Shown piece after piece: positions 24,586 through 36,139 of a stretch of 64,000 nt of DNA. The notes under the pieces are model-generated. The model saw nothing but the letters and a program-made list of their open reading frames with translations, did not search any database and had not been told where the DNA came from. Both the position numbers and the translations under genes were made by a program. The stretch comes from Wuchereria bancrofti. Lineage: Eukaryota; Nematoda; Chromadorea; Rhabditida; Onchocercidae. Position 1 is the first letter of the stretch; the number at the start of each line of letters is the position of its first letter. The stretch covers positions 5,278,363-5,342,362 of the forward strand of contig SSBO01000009.1 in the NCBI GenBank assembly GCA_005281725.1. Reading direction: 5' to 3'.

Positions 24586-27500
24586 CTACTGCTTTATTTT
24601 CTTTTCCACTTTAGCATTTCGACATAATTTTGATTTTTTGTTTATCACCACTTGATTCTTTGGCTTCTGCTTTCTGCTTCCAGATCTATCGACTTCATTT
24701 CGTTTATTATTCTTTTTCTTCATCAGACCTTTTATTTTGGAAACCCCATCTTTTGGTGGCAACAGAAGTCGTTTCTTAGCTTCCCGTGCTTTCTTCCTTT
24801 TTTCTCTCAGTTTGTTAAGCTTTTCCAGTGATTTCCGTAGCTGAAATACAGTACGGAATAATTTTATCACTGATTTCTAAGATAAGAAGTTTATTCGGTG
24901 AGAAACTAAAAAAGACTAACCTTATCGGGATTTATTAACGGTTTCAGATCATCTCCTGCCTCCCACTCATCATTAACGGTTGGATATAGCACAGGCTTTT
25001 TAGCTGTAAGAAAATTTTCATAGCTATAGATTTTTATAGCTTGTGCATTTTCTTGCGTACCTTGCATATTTCATAGCTTTCGCAAAATTTTAGTCAAGCC
25101 CAAAATTGAGTTTTCCAAAAAAAAAAGTTTCTCAAAAAACAGTTTCTAAAGCAAAACTTTTAACAAATGCATTTGAATCACTGATGAAAAAGTAGGATTA
25201 TGAAAATTAGGAAAAACTTAGTCTGACTGAAAATCTAATCTGAAAAACTTAATCTTCAATCTAGAAAAGATCAAATAATTTTTCACATTCCCTTTATTTC
25301 TCTGGTTTTTTAAAACTGGACAAACTAACTGTCTGAATCCACAACTTTTACTTCACCATCTCGGTACACTAAAACTTCTAAGCCTTCTGGTAAAGTCGAC
25401 AGCTCATCAGCAACAGCTTCTTTGTCTCTTTTCGCTATAAGGTCCTTTTTCTTCATGGGCACGGGTAAATTGACCGCATTTCTAGATCCTAAAACAGTGA
25501 ATTCATGATGAGACTTGAGAAATTTTCAAACGAATAAATAAAATCATGCAGAAACAGTTAATCTGATATAGCTCAGTGGAAACGTTGAAGATTGCAAAAT
25601 TAACAAATGTCTTAAATTTCAAAAAATTTTTGAACGCTAACCTAACTGTAATTCACAATTCAACAGTAACTTGGCACTGATTAGAAAACGGAAAAATAAT
25701 AAATCACTCAAAAACAAACCTGCATCAACATAGAGAGGTAATGACGGACCGCCTGTCACCATTTGTAAACTTACTGAATGAATATTGCATAAACCTCCAG
25801 GGCAGTACTGAAATACATTTTCGACTGCTGCACGTACATTTTCTACAATATGATCGATGGGATTATTGAGATTTCCGATGCGGAGACTCCTGGAACGAAA
25901 CCTTACGAGACTTTTGAATTAACTGAGGGATTTCTAGATCAGTTTTCTATCGTTAAGATATAATTTTGACAGCAATGAAGTCGATGAGACACTCTAAAGC
26001 CTAGATATCTTAATCCAATATTTAATAATAAAAAAATCCGATATCACAATTAAATTTTGGTGACTCTGTGCCACTTTAGAAAACAAAATAAAAGTGGAAT
26101 AAAACCATACGTTCGCGTACGGAATGGGAAAAGTGGAAATGTCACGGTGTAATAAGCTTTTTCGATTTCTTTTATCAGTGATCTAGGTCGATTTACTGGC
26201 AATCTCAAAGGAGTTCTGCAAATGAACAATTAGTCTGTACAGGAAAAACTTTATATAAAGGAAATATAATTTTCACAGTATGAATTACTAAGATGTAAAT
26301 AAAAATTCCACAGATATAAAAAACTCACGGACTTTTAGTCGTTATAATATATGAGGTAAAAAAATTAGTGATTAAAACTGTGAAAATAGATTCAATTATT
26401 GTCTAATGCTAACCAAATGAGGGTATGCTAAACATGAATTTGGATAACTATAAAAGGAGAGAGGATCCCTTAAAAACCTTACTTTTTTGCTTTGTGAAAC
26501 TCTTTGCCACAAAAACGTATGACGCTTTTCTCGACTACAATGTCCACCAAAAAGATATCATAAGCAGATGCCAGCTGACGTCTATCATAATACGAATGAT
26601 ACTCTCTCTCCAGCTGTCGCTTTGTTAAAATCTCAAATATTATTTGCTCCTTGTTAAGAGTCATCTATTTCTTGGGAAGAAACTCATTTGACCACAGATT
26701 TAATTTATGCTATAAATTGCATTCCCAGCAACATATCAGTATTTCTGTAATTCCAACGAATGAATCCTACTACTATTCAAAAATCAGAAAATACCTTTTG
26801 CACGTGCTCTTTGGTAACTCCGGATTCAAGCTCCAACCTTTCGGCCCAAATTCTTGATTGCTTGTCAACATCAGGATCAAATTTCGCCTTTGCGGATTGG
26901 TCCAAGTCTCGCATAATCAAGCAGATAGTAGTATTGCCCTTTTCATATAATGGGTGCGGTAAAACGCTGTAAAAAAAATGAAAATTGTAGTCATCGCATT
27001 CATTTAATAAATGCAAAAATGTCACGACGTTAATTCTCACAAAAATAAAGAGCTATGAAAGTAGTTTAATAAGCTTCCTTTTCAAGAAGAATGCAATCCA
27101 TTTATTCAATCTTCGTAATGCTATGACCTATATTGTGTCTACATAGATCTACGTGTCATGGAGTTTGGAACATTAACAGTATGCTATCAAAAAATTTCTA
27201 GCCTGATAGGGAGAATCAAAGTTATGGTATTCGGTTATAGTAAAAATACATATTGTTTACTCATTTTTCGTTTTGATTATGGAAATCAAGTTTAACCAGA
27301 AAAACAATTATGTTTGAACTTCGTTTTTCTCCAGAAAATCTCCAAAAAAAGCTAAGCTTATGTGCAACTTCCACATCAACCAACTAAAAAGATCTACCAA
27401 AATTGATCTACACATGGATTTTTTTTTTTAAAGAAATGTCCCGTATGAATAGTGAATAACAACAATCGATAACTCACAAACGTTTGACACGATGTCTAGT

Positions 27501-28119
27501 ATGTATGGTGCTCGGTTTCTTATAGACAAATTGAACATGAAGCAACTTATCAACTTCAGGAAACAACATTTTCTTTCCATTCTTTTCACTTACTTTTATT
27601 AGAACATTCACGGCTTCCCTAGCCTGTAATATCATTCTCTATATTATTAACATGCTGAAATACTTCCCATTAAATTTAAATTTAGACAGCTGAATTTCTT
27701 TAAAGATTGTAGAAAGTACATTCAAACAAATTCAGAAGCGTCTCGTCAACCAAAATAATTTCCCTTCTCTATCTAATAGTCCTTATTACTTTACAGAAAC
27801 CTTCAACGAAATGCGTCACTAACATCAAGAAACATTTCAAATTAATCAAGTTCTCCAAACAATATTAAACAGCTAAATATACCTTCTGCTCGACCTGAGT
27901 CAAGATGGCTGACACTTCAGCCTCATCATTTCTATTAATTGGAATATCCTTTCCATCATCAGATGAAACATTCACTTCCAAATCCTAAAGGAGATAGAAA
28001 TCAAATTTAATGCAGAGAAATACTTGCTTTCCATTTTTATAACAGAAAAGTAGAACAATTCACAAAACAAATTTATGTACCTGATCAAATAAATCTTCAC
28101 CGGTAAGTAGATGCTTCAT
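24586..28119 (-). CDS. RSL1D1: RSL1D1-like protein (ribosomal L1 domain, Cic1/Utp30 family), 470 aa
   Basis: Minus-strand exons in order: 28119-28081, 27984-27883, 27623-27478, 26966-26795, 26664-26483, 26215-26111, 25889-25720, 25488-25330, 25003-24921, 24840-24586 (1413 nt, phases agree). Family members act in nucleolar pre-ribosome assembly. The ribosomal L1-like domain fills roughly residues 15-265. Family landmarks are LPHPLYEKGNTTICLIMRDL, YDIFLVDIVVEKS, and SLRIGNLNNPIDHIVENVRA (compare vertebrate IRIGHVGM...HIIENI). The C-terminal ~85 residues are very basic (QLRKSLEKLNKLREKRKKAR onward), as in RSL1D1. The start ATG at 28119 sits one nucleotide after a TTTCAG acceptor (28122-28121) with no upstream coding exon found, so it is probably the splice-leader trans-splice site. 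SDE2 lies 587 bp upstream on the same strand, so the pair may be an operon. Confidence 0.9.
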
Positions 28120-28128
28120 TCTGAAATC
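28120..28128 (-). promoter_or_regulatory. Probable splice-leader trans-splice acceptor
   Basis: On the minus strand the sequence reads GATTTCAG followed by A and the ATG of the RSL1D1-like gene. A 1-nt untranslated leader after a good 3' splice site is characteristic of nematode SL trans-splicing. This is inference from position; a missing upstream cis exon is the alternative. Confidence 0.6.
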
Positions 28129-28706
28129 AAAAACAATTAAAACCACTGAATTTAAGATCCCTCATTTCTACTTTCCCTTTATCTAAAATGATAATTACGT
28201 AAATATTCCAACCCTAGACGAAAACAGTGTGACCGAACATTCAGAAAAATATATGGTGCACATCACGAAAATCACTTTAATGGGAACTCATAAGAATTAG
28301 AAATCGGTTTAAAATTAAGCTTTATAAACTTTACAATCATTGTTAAATATACAATGAACAGACATTTTTCAGGATCGGTACAAGTACGTCAAGAATTCGA
28401 CACTAGAGAACTTTCCTAAAATCAGCATCTCAAATCCATATCTTGAATTTTATGGCCAAAAAATCGAGATAAGAAAACCGAAAAACAGGAATTACAAACA
28501 TCTGATATCTCTAAAGGAAGTTCCTTTAAAAGCTCACCAACTAAAACAGAAGACATACAAATTAAACGAATATGCTTGAACAAATTACGCATTAAAAGAA
28601 AGATTATATGCATATTAATACATTTACCATCCATTAAAATCTGCAATGAATACTGATAATTACTATACAATGTACGTTGTAAAGTATATAAAAATACACA
28701 GTTTCG
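28129..28706. other. Intercistronic region between SDE2 and the RSL1D1-like gene
   Basis: 578 bp between the SDE2 stop and the RSL1D1-like splice acceptor. An 82-codon minus ORF (28422-28670) has no recognisable content. I saw no clear AATAAA on the minus strand near the SDE2 stop. Confidence 0.6.
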
Positions 28707-30685
28707 CTATTCCTTCTTGCCACGTGCAAGGATATTTTTTGGGTACTGTTCTGGTTTTAAGTTTTTGATCGAATAAAGACGAACTGCTCGCTCAACTAAT
28801 GAACCACCACATTTCAAACCACGCACTAAATGGAAAAGTGTTGGATATTAGGTCAAAATGATATTTGGAAATAACACTAAACTGGAAATAAAGTTTGAAA
28901 ATAGAACAATCTTCTAGAAAAAAACCTTTAAGAGCATGCTTTAAAAGGTCTAGCCCCAAAGACTCCAGTTTTTCTGCATTGTCATAGTCATCTAGGTTGA
29001 TATCAAAACTCATCGTTTTATTACATGCCTTCTCCATGGTGACATTTGACTTTTCGGCAATTAATACACCTGCAAACGAACCTCTTAACTTTTTTACGTC
29101 AGAAATTAAAAAGCCACCATCTCCAGGATCATGACATTATCAGAACCAATATTTATAGCAATTCGAAGTACCTGTTGTTCTCGGAAGCATTTTTTCTTTC
29201 TCACTTTCAACATATATTTTTCTTCCATCACTAACAGCGACTTTATTTTTGCTGAAATTGAAACTATTTTTATCAGATGGATAAACCAAAATACAGAGTC
29301 TTCTAACAATTACTGTCAGGTTAATGAAGTAAAATTGCACTCACTTACATCGAGAAATATTTCTTGAACATAAAGTGAGATATACCATTTGTTGTAATCG
29401 TCAATTGGCTCTTCAATTAATGATGAAGAAATCAATTACTTTAAATTTGACCGTGGAAATAAAAAGAATTACCTTTCATCATCTAAAGTAGGTATCACAT
29501 ATTCAGATACTTCATTCGTTGTCATTCTTCTGCGTTTCGACGGCAAAGTTCCTTCTCTTGAATCATCTCCTTCATCCACCTTTGACTTCTGTTTCGACTT
29601 CAATAAGCATTCCTCATCAGTCCTCCTACTTTTAGCAATAGCGATGCCTAAACGAAATGTTTTTTGAAACCAAGGAGAATTTTTACTTAATCAACAAAAC
29701 ATTTCCAGCGACTCATAACAAACTTTTATCAAGCATGAATAAGGTTTTAAAAAATTTTGAAAACAAAGCTTCCGGTTTAAAATTCTATTATATATAACCA
29801 GTAACGCTGTCTCCTCGGACGATTCTGAGAAAGCAAGTAAATCTAATTAAAAGGATCAAAAAGTTACCCTGTTCAAATGCTTCATCTGTTTCTTCCATGA
29901 TTTTTTCTCGTGTCTGGATAAAGTCAGGATCATTGAAATCATGTTTTTTAGGACCTGCTTTTAATTTCTCATATTTCTCTTGTCTGAAAGTACTCTAATT
30001 AAAGTGGAAACATAAACCTTGTGCCAGAAACTTCTAGACAAATGTAAAATAGCAAAAGAGGCGATAAGAGGCTAGCTATCCAAAACCGAAAAGTACCTTT
30101 GCCGACGTTTCTCTTCTTCCCTCTCGCCTGCTTTTTCAATCCATTTGCGAAGTTTTTCTTCCTCTTTAATGTCAGCAAGCCGTCGTCCAGATAAGTCACG
30201 GCACATCAACTGATTCGTTGAGCGGTGAATACGAAATGAGCGAAGCAGCGAACCAAAACCTGCAGAGTACAAATTTAATGGGAGCAGAAAATAATCCTAA
30301 TGCAAAAATAATACAGGTTAAAAAACAATCCCCATAACAGGCCTAACAGAGAACTGATAATCTAAAAGATAACTCTATCTTATGTCGGGTCACTCGTATT
30401 CCTTCATCTGAGGCTTACCTAGTCACCTAAACCTAACAATAAACATCAAAGACTTTGGAAACTAGAGTAAATAAGTGCATTGCAGGATTTTCCAGCTGTA
30501 ATAAATATAAAACATAAAATGCGGAACTCACCTCCTTTACCTCCGCGAAGTCTGAAATGCACCTGGAAATGAGCGTCATTATCCAAACTCTTCCAGTCAA
30601 CAACCTTTCCATTAACAGTGACGTAGAACAAGTCTTCGGGTATTAGCTCAAGTTCAGTGATCCTTCGAAAAGTAGAAGTAAACAT
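28707..30685 (-). CDS. SDE2: SDE2 homolog (ubiquitin-like fold, GGKGG cleavage site, C-terminal SAP-like domain), 316 aa
   Basis: Minus-strand exons: 30685-30532, 30259-30097, 29983-29868, 29647-29473, 29251-29172, 29069-28926, 28825-28707 (951 nt, phases agree). In other eukaryotes SDE2 is made as a ubiquitin-like fusion cut after GG~K; the Lys-started fragment joins spliceosomes and, in vertebrates, the replication-stress response. Seen here: FYVTVNGKVVDW, then LRGGKGG split across the first junction, then FGSLLRSFRIHRSTNQLMCR and DLSGRRLADI (vertebrate: GFGSMLRALG...CRDLSGRRL). A charged coiled-coil-like stretch follows (EEEKLRKWIEKAGEREEEKR). The C-terminal part is LESLGLDLLKHALKVRGLKC, then GGSLVERAVRLYS, matching the family's SAP region. 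The start at MFTSTF leaves only ~45 residues before the cleavage site, about 30 fewer than in vertebrates, so a first exon may be missing. Confidence 0.88.
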
Positions 30686-32633
30686 TTCTATAAATATCAG
30701 TTGAGTTAAAAAAAATAACATCAAAAGAGTGACAAAATTCAAATCAGGTTGGGCAAAATATGCCGAACTCAACCAAAGGTGAAATGTTCACAGGACCCTC
30801 CCAGTGGTTCCTACAACACCCAGGCCACGACGTTTCTTGCAGTCCATATAATGCACTACGTTATGTATTGTGAAATACCGTGCAACAGACTCGTCCACTG
30901 TGAAATACCGAAGCATTCAAATTGGCGTCAAAACCAATGTTTGAACAGCGCTGCGAGTTATATAGGGAGGGTTCTTAGTAAGGCTTCCATAGTTAAATAC
31001 TACTTCATTTAACTGGCTGAGCAATAATATTTTACATGTGAAATTAAGTGAGCATAACGTATATATTAAAAAGATATTCCATGCTGAAATGTTTCTTTGC
31101 CTCGTTTTTTCCTTCAAACTATCTTTTTTCTTTCTCACTTTATTTAACTTCATTGGTAACTTTTTGAAAATTCTAAGCAGAATTTAAAACTGCCTTTTTT
31201 TGCACTTCATACAGATGCATGTTACGTGACATTCTCCTGTTTGACTCTGTCTTCGTCAAACGATAGATGCTAATAAGAATGTTTTCTGATACGTAGAAAA
31301 CAGTTGAATTCTTACTTGCGCAGTGGTTTAATCTTTTCGGATTAATAATTTAACTTGAAATGGATTCTGCTTCCTGATCTAAGCTTAAATTGGTTTCTGC
31401 TTAGTGACACCAGTTTTAAATTAATTGTATTTGTTAATTCAAGTTGAGAATAAACTGCGCTATCAAACTACAATGGTTTGTAAATACAGTGATGTATATT
31501 TATCATATCTTTTGTTTTATATTTTTGTTTAAATAACTAGAAATGTTGTAATAGCAACGTAAAATGAACATATAAATTATTTCCCTTCTCTCGAATGTTT
31601 TGTTGTGTGAGGTCGGATGTTAGAATGTCTTACCGACCAATCAACAAAATTTGTACTTTATTAGGTTATTATTTTCTGTCAAGAAACGATTCATCTGTTA
31701 ATTATATTTCTAACGATTACACTATGTTACGTTACTAATTTTAATCTCCTATAGTGGTGTTTATGATGTCAACACTGGAGTCTTTCTTTTTTGTTAACAA
31801 AGGTGGTAAAAATGATAAATGTCATGGCGATATTTTCTACTAGAAACTTGCAAAACTTTATCTTAATTCAGTTTGGACTAAAAACACGACGATATCACGG
31901 ATTTTGGGCTTATTTCTACATAATCGATGCTGACGTTGACGTTTGACGATAAGTTAGGTTCATAACTGATGAGGAACAATATTTATAGCTTTAATCGTAA
32001 CAGTTAACGTGATTTTAATCCCATTCAAATACTGGGGTATACAATTGAACATAAATGTAAAAAAGTCTTGAGTATTTATTTGAAACATCGTACAAGGAAA
32101 GAAAAATAATATATAAGCATAGAACAAGGGAAGAAAACATGCAAATATCGAGATGGATTAGAAGTAGTGTTACGATAGAATGATAAGTTTGTTTTCTTAC
32201 TGGCGTAAGTGGAAATCGCTCCTATTTTTCCCGCAATATGTAATGCACTTAATTGCGTCTTCACACAAAAAGCTATGCAAATAGTCAATAAGTACTTGTT
32301 AGATTGGAGATATTATCTTGTCTATTGAAATAATTTAGCAAAGGGTTGCTGCCTTTAACTTATATGGATCAGATGACACAGTGGATTATCAAAAAACTGG
32401 TAGATAAATCTTGTTGATCAAAACTATTAATAAATAGGCGCATTTATCATTTGACCAATCCCCAACATTTTTCATCAGTTGCTTAGGTAATGTTGGGAGG
32501 AAGATGGTATTTCCTCGGAGTTTTATCTACGTTTGAGGACAAAATTAAATGTGTTTTAATAATGAAGTGAAGGCTCACCGTTCCTGTTTTTCAGCGTTAT
32601 CTTCTTCATAATTTTAGGTTTACGATAACGAAG
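30686..32633. other. Divergent intergenic region between SDE2 and the CCCH gene
   Basis: About 1.9 kb separating the 5' ends of SDE2 (-) and the CCCH zinc-finger gene (+); promoters of both are presumably inside. The SDE2 ATG has a TTTATAG acceptor just upstream (ending at 30688). The CCCH ATG has an ATTTTAG acceptor at 32611-32617. The interval 30780-30960 is less AT-rich and carries two copies of TGTGAAATACCG about 40 bp apart (near 30869 and 30899). A missing first SDE2 exon could be here, but no candidate matched in phase. Confidence 0.55.
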
Positions 32634-34848
32634 ATGGCAGCGGTGTTTCCACATTCAGCACCCGGCGATCCTATAATGGGCTATCAACTGTCGGAAATTC
32701 CATCACTACCACCACAATCTGTATCGTTTTTACCTACACCATTACCTGTAATACCAGCATCTCAGGGAACTGTATATTTTCAACCGCCATATATCTTCCC
32801 CAGCGGTTTACCGCACCCAATGTTTTTGGAGCAATCGAATATTCCACCGTCGCTCGAAAATACTTCAAGAGAGGGTCCAATGAGTGATAATGCTGGAACG
32901 ATGCAAGGCATGTTTTCTCAAAACTGTTAACTTGATCTTTAAATGACTGGTGGCATTATTTTCTGATGTATCGTAAGAACTTAAGACTTTTGTTTTGCAT
33001 GGGTCGGTTTGTTTTTTTCTTTTTTTTTTGAATTTTATATACAATTTTATTGACTCAACTTTATATATAGTTTATTTGCACACATACGTATATCCCTCAT
33101 TATTGCTCAGGTGTAAAGATCAAATGAGTCGTTCTTTAAGCTTTTCTTGATATCGTATACGTTTCACTGTATCAAAAATTGATGGCTCGGTAACCTTTCT
33201 CTCAAGTGTTATTTCTATCTCAGTATGTTCAAATAATGATTTGCAGAAGCGGCACCGGAATTGTCACCTAGTGCCGTTTTTTATCCGCCACCACCGTTTC
33301 CTATTCCTTTTCCACCTCCAGTACATCCTTTTCAACTCTTCAGTCCTTATATACGTTCTAGCCCCATTCTTTTTGTCTTACCACCATTCCCAGACACTTC
33401 CATACCTGGTAATCCATTGCCACCATTACCACCGCCATCTCTACCATCAGCGTATCCAAAATCATCACTCTTGCAATCATTACCATCTTCATTTGCTTCT
33501 GCACCGTACCAGAGTTGGCCGACAACTAATGCTACATCGCAAAGCCCAACTGTGAGGATAACACCGAGAAAGGACAGCATTTTATCAACGGGTTATAATA
33601 GTTCACTTTTTTCAAAAACCGCTAATTATGCAAATACAGAAAGTTTCATTCAAAGAGGCTGACAGGGTAAAAACATTTTCTTGAGTACACAGATGCTTTT
33701 AATAAATGTTTAGAAAACTTTTCGAATTATTTCAGTAACATGCTAATGCTGCTACGACAAAAATATTTCATGAGGTTTAGGAAACAAGAATTTAGTAATT
33801 TGGATTTTTTTCTACACGAATTACCAAAAGTTGTATTCCATTGAGTTACCGAAAGTTGTATTTCACTGAGAATAAACAAGATATCGCACTCAACGTTTTG
33901 AACTTAAATCATTAAACGTTTTCTGTAGCATACTTATACCAGAAGTTTGCAGCCTTACCAATTTGTATTGCAGGTGCTAATCAATCATCACTCAAGTTTT
34001 CCGGGAATGATGACTGTAGGAATTTCCAACGGGAAAGTGTGGTAAATTTTTTGATTTTTTAAAAGGAAAATTTATTGTAATATCCTCTTCATACTGGTTT
34101 GAGTTCTTATATGTCAGTTTCCGCTCGGAAAGTTTATTGCTTCTTAAGCTGGCATTTCTTGGCCCACGAACTGTGGACTTCTGGAATTTTTGATACTTAC
34201 AGAATCGGAGTGAGCAGATGTGTCGGAATAGGTCGGGTCCATTACTGAATAATTATCGCACTAAGCCTTGCATAAACTTCAAAAATGGCCACTGTCCTTA
34301 TGGAGAAAAGTGTCGATTCATTCACCAGGAAAGTTCGTTTTCATTTTATCTAGTAATTGGTGGTAGCGAAAGAATGTGCAGGAATTTTTTGTAATTGTTA
34401 AATAATTTCATGTAACTTCCCAATCTTTCAGCATCAGATGGTATAATCAAAACAAAATTTTCCACAAATGCTCCTGCATTCGTGCCAAGAGCTAATGGGT
34501 AAGTTCCAGAAAAAAATTCTATTTAAAATCTATCATTGTGGTAGTCTTAATTCCTCTTCTCACATTACCTTTGTATGGAACAAAGAAAATTAAGGAGCTT
34601 ATTAAATAGAATTTAGAATGCACGCTAAATCAAACAGTCCATGTGCTTCACTGGATATGCTTCCATCGAATCGTTTGTACAGCTCAACGCCCGTATCATT
34701 ACTGGGGAAAAGCCAGGGCAGTGGCCTGGTTGTAAAGGAAAGGCCAAATACGCCAACAGGGCGACGAGTATCTTATCGGCAAGATTTCAGTGCTGGTTAT
34801 CGACGACCCTCTGTAGCTGACGGACCTCATCCTTTGCCTGCTTGTTGA
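32634..34848 (+). CDS. Proline-rich single CCCH zinc-finger protein, ~371 aa
   Basis: Exons 32634-32907, 33247-33591, 33974-34041, 34203-34332, 34432-34498, 34617-34848. The N-terminal ~205 residues are Pro/Ser/Phe-rich and low complexity (for example FYPPPPFPIPFPPPVHPFQ). One zinc finger follows: YRTKPCINFKNGHCPYGEKC then RFIH, that is C-x7-C-x5-C-x3-H at about residues 252-270, with the YRTKPC lead-in typical of tristetraprolin-like RNA-binding fingers. The C-terminal ~100 residues are Ser/Arg/Pro-rich. The likely role is binding AU-rich or related mRNA 3' UTR elements, as for many nematode CCCH proteins; this is inference from one finger. Two junctions are unusual: exon 1 needs a GC donor (32908-32909), and exon 2 has several possible ends (see findings). 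The start follows an ATTTTAG acceptor by 16 nt. Confidence 0.75.
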
Positions 34849-36139
34849 TTTCAAACGTGTAACTGCTTCTAATCCCTTAACTTGATCTCATCTTTTAATG
34901 CTGCTTTCTTCCAGTACTAGGAAATGCGTTTTTATTCGTCTGTTGGATTCTTGCTATGTTAGGTGAAAGTTATCGGCAGCGTATGAGTTCGCTTTTGTAT
35001 ACAAAGCTAAATTCAACTGTCATCTTTCATGTAAAAATTAAAAGTGTTAGAAGTAATCTATCACATTTTCTTAGTTATACGTAGATATTTGAATTTCAAA
35101 ATACAAGACGTTTTAGTGAGCTTCTGCAATCTACAGTCGTGGAATGCTTCTCTTTTTGCAAAAGGCGGCGTTCTTTTTTGCATCAGCTGTCTCCAGCTTC
35201 CGTGTTAGTTTCTGAGGCTTCAAAGCTAACTTAAAATAATTGAAGGCTTGCTGATAAGGTTTTTGGATCATAGAATTGTACCTCTTCTGTTTTTTATCTA
35301 ATTCTTGTATATAGGGGTGCTAGCTACAAGCTTCCCGCACGGTGTCATTTGATTGTTCCTCATGCAGCACCTGGATCTCTCAATTTTTGTGTTTCGGATC
35401 AGACGTATAAAACCTTCTGATTCAATTTTTGACACACTTCCATTATTTATTTTGCATAGTTTACATTTCTGATGCATTATCACGACTTTAATTCATAAAC
35501 CTATAGATATATCTCACCACACAAAAATGTTGTAGCAGTACACAAAGGGCGGACCGGAACACTTGCGTTACTTCAAATAATGAGTGTACCTGTACAAAAG
35601 TAGTTAATGGGTTCTATTAATTAAGGTTTAAAGATATGTAAGGTCTAACAGGAATAGAAGCTCGCTCGTTTGCAGGGACAGCATGGAAGGTGGTTAGTGT
35701 CGGTTTTTTAAGACTTTCTGGACTAGAGACGGAGACAGGGGCAGGGTGGCACTATATTAATAGCACATGTGGTCTATCGTTGTTGCACACTATTGCTGAA
35801 GCTGTGACTATGGTGTCTTTGGCCCGGTGATTTTGGGTTGTAGGGGAGGTCACACGAGTGGAAGTACCTAAGAGGGAAAGAGTGTTATAGAGCAGATTTT
35901 TGAACAACCGGCTTCTAGGGCTCTATTGTGTTCCCGTACGAAACACGGCATGGTGCTGTACTAGCTTCTCAGCATTGCTGGACAAACCATAGTATGTCTT
36001 TTCTTCTAAAGGCAAATTGTCAATCACTTTGCTTATAAAAATTTAACATTCCCAGAACTGAGTGTGTAATAGGAGTTATCGAATTACAAGATAATTGTAT
36101 ATATAGGATAATAGCAAAAATAAAGGAAAAGTGGGGAAA
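34849..36139. other. Intergenic region between the CCCH and ATAD1 genes
   Basis: 1.3 kb on the plus strand between the CCCH stop and the ATAD1 start. The first part probably contains the CCCH 3' UTR. From about 35640 to 36000 the composition is clearly less AT-rich than the surroundings (for example GAGACGGAGACAGGGGCAGG near 35727-35746), without an ORF. I do not recognise an RNA gene there. Confidence 0.55.

Noticed and set aside
28422..28670. 82-codon minus ORF between SDE2 and the RSL1D1-like gene
   Set aside because: No homology recognised; amino-acid make-up typical of random AT-rich frames.
30785..30841. Short minus-strand ATG frame (MDCKKRRGLGVVGTTGRVL) as a possible first SDE2 exon
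   Set aside because: Its only donor near the end leaves phase 2, whereas the SDE2 exon at 30685 would need phase 1; no family similarity.
33660..33662. In-frame TGA as selenocysteine or readthrough
   Set aside because: An ordinary GT donor at 33592 in the right phase removes it; no sign of a selenoprotein family.
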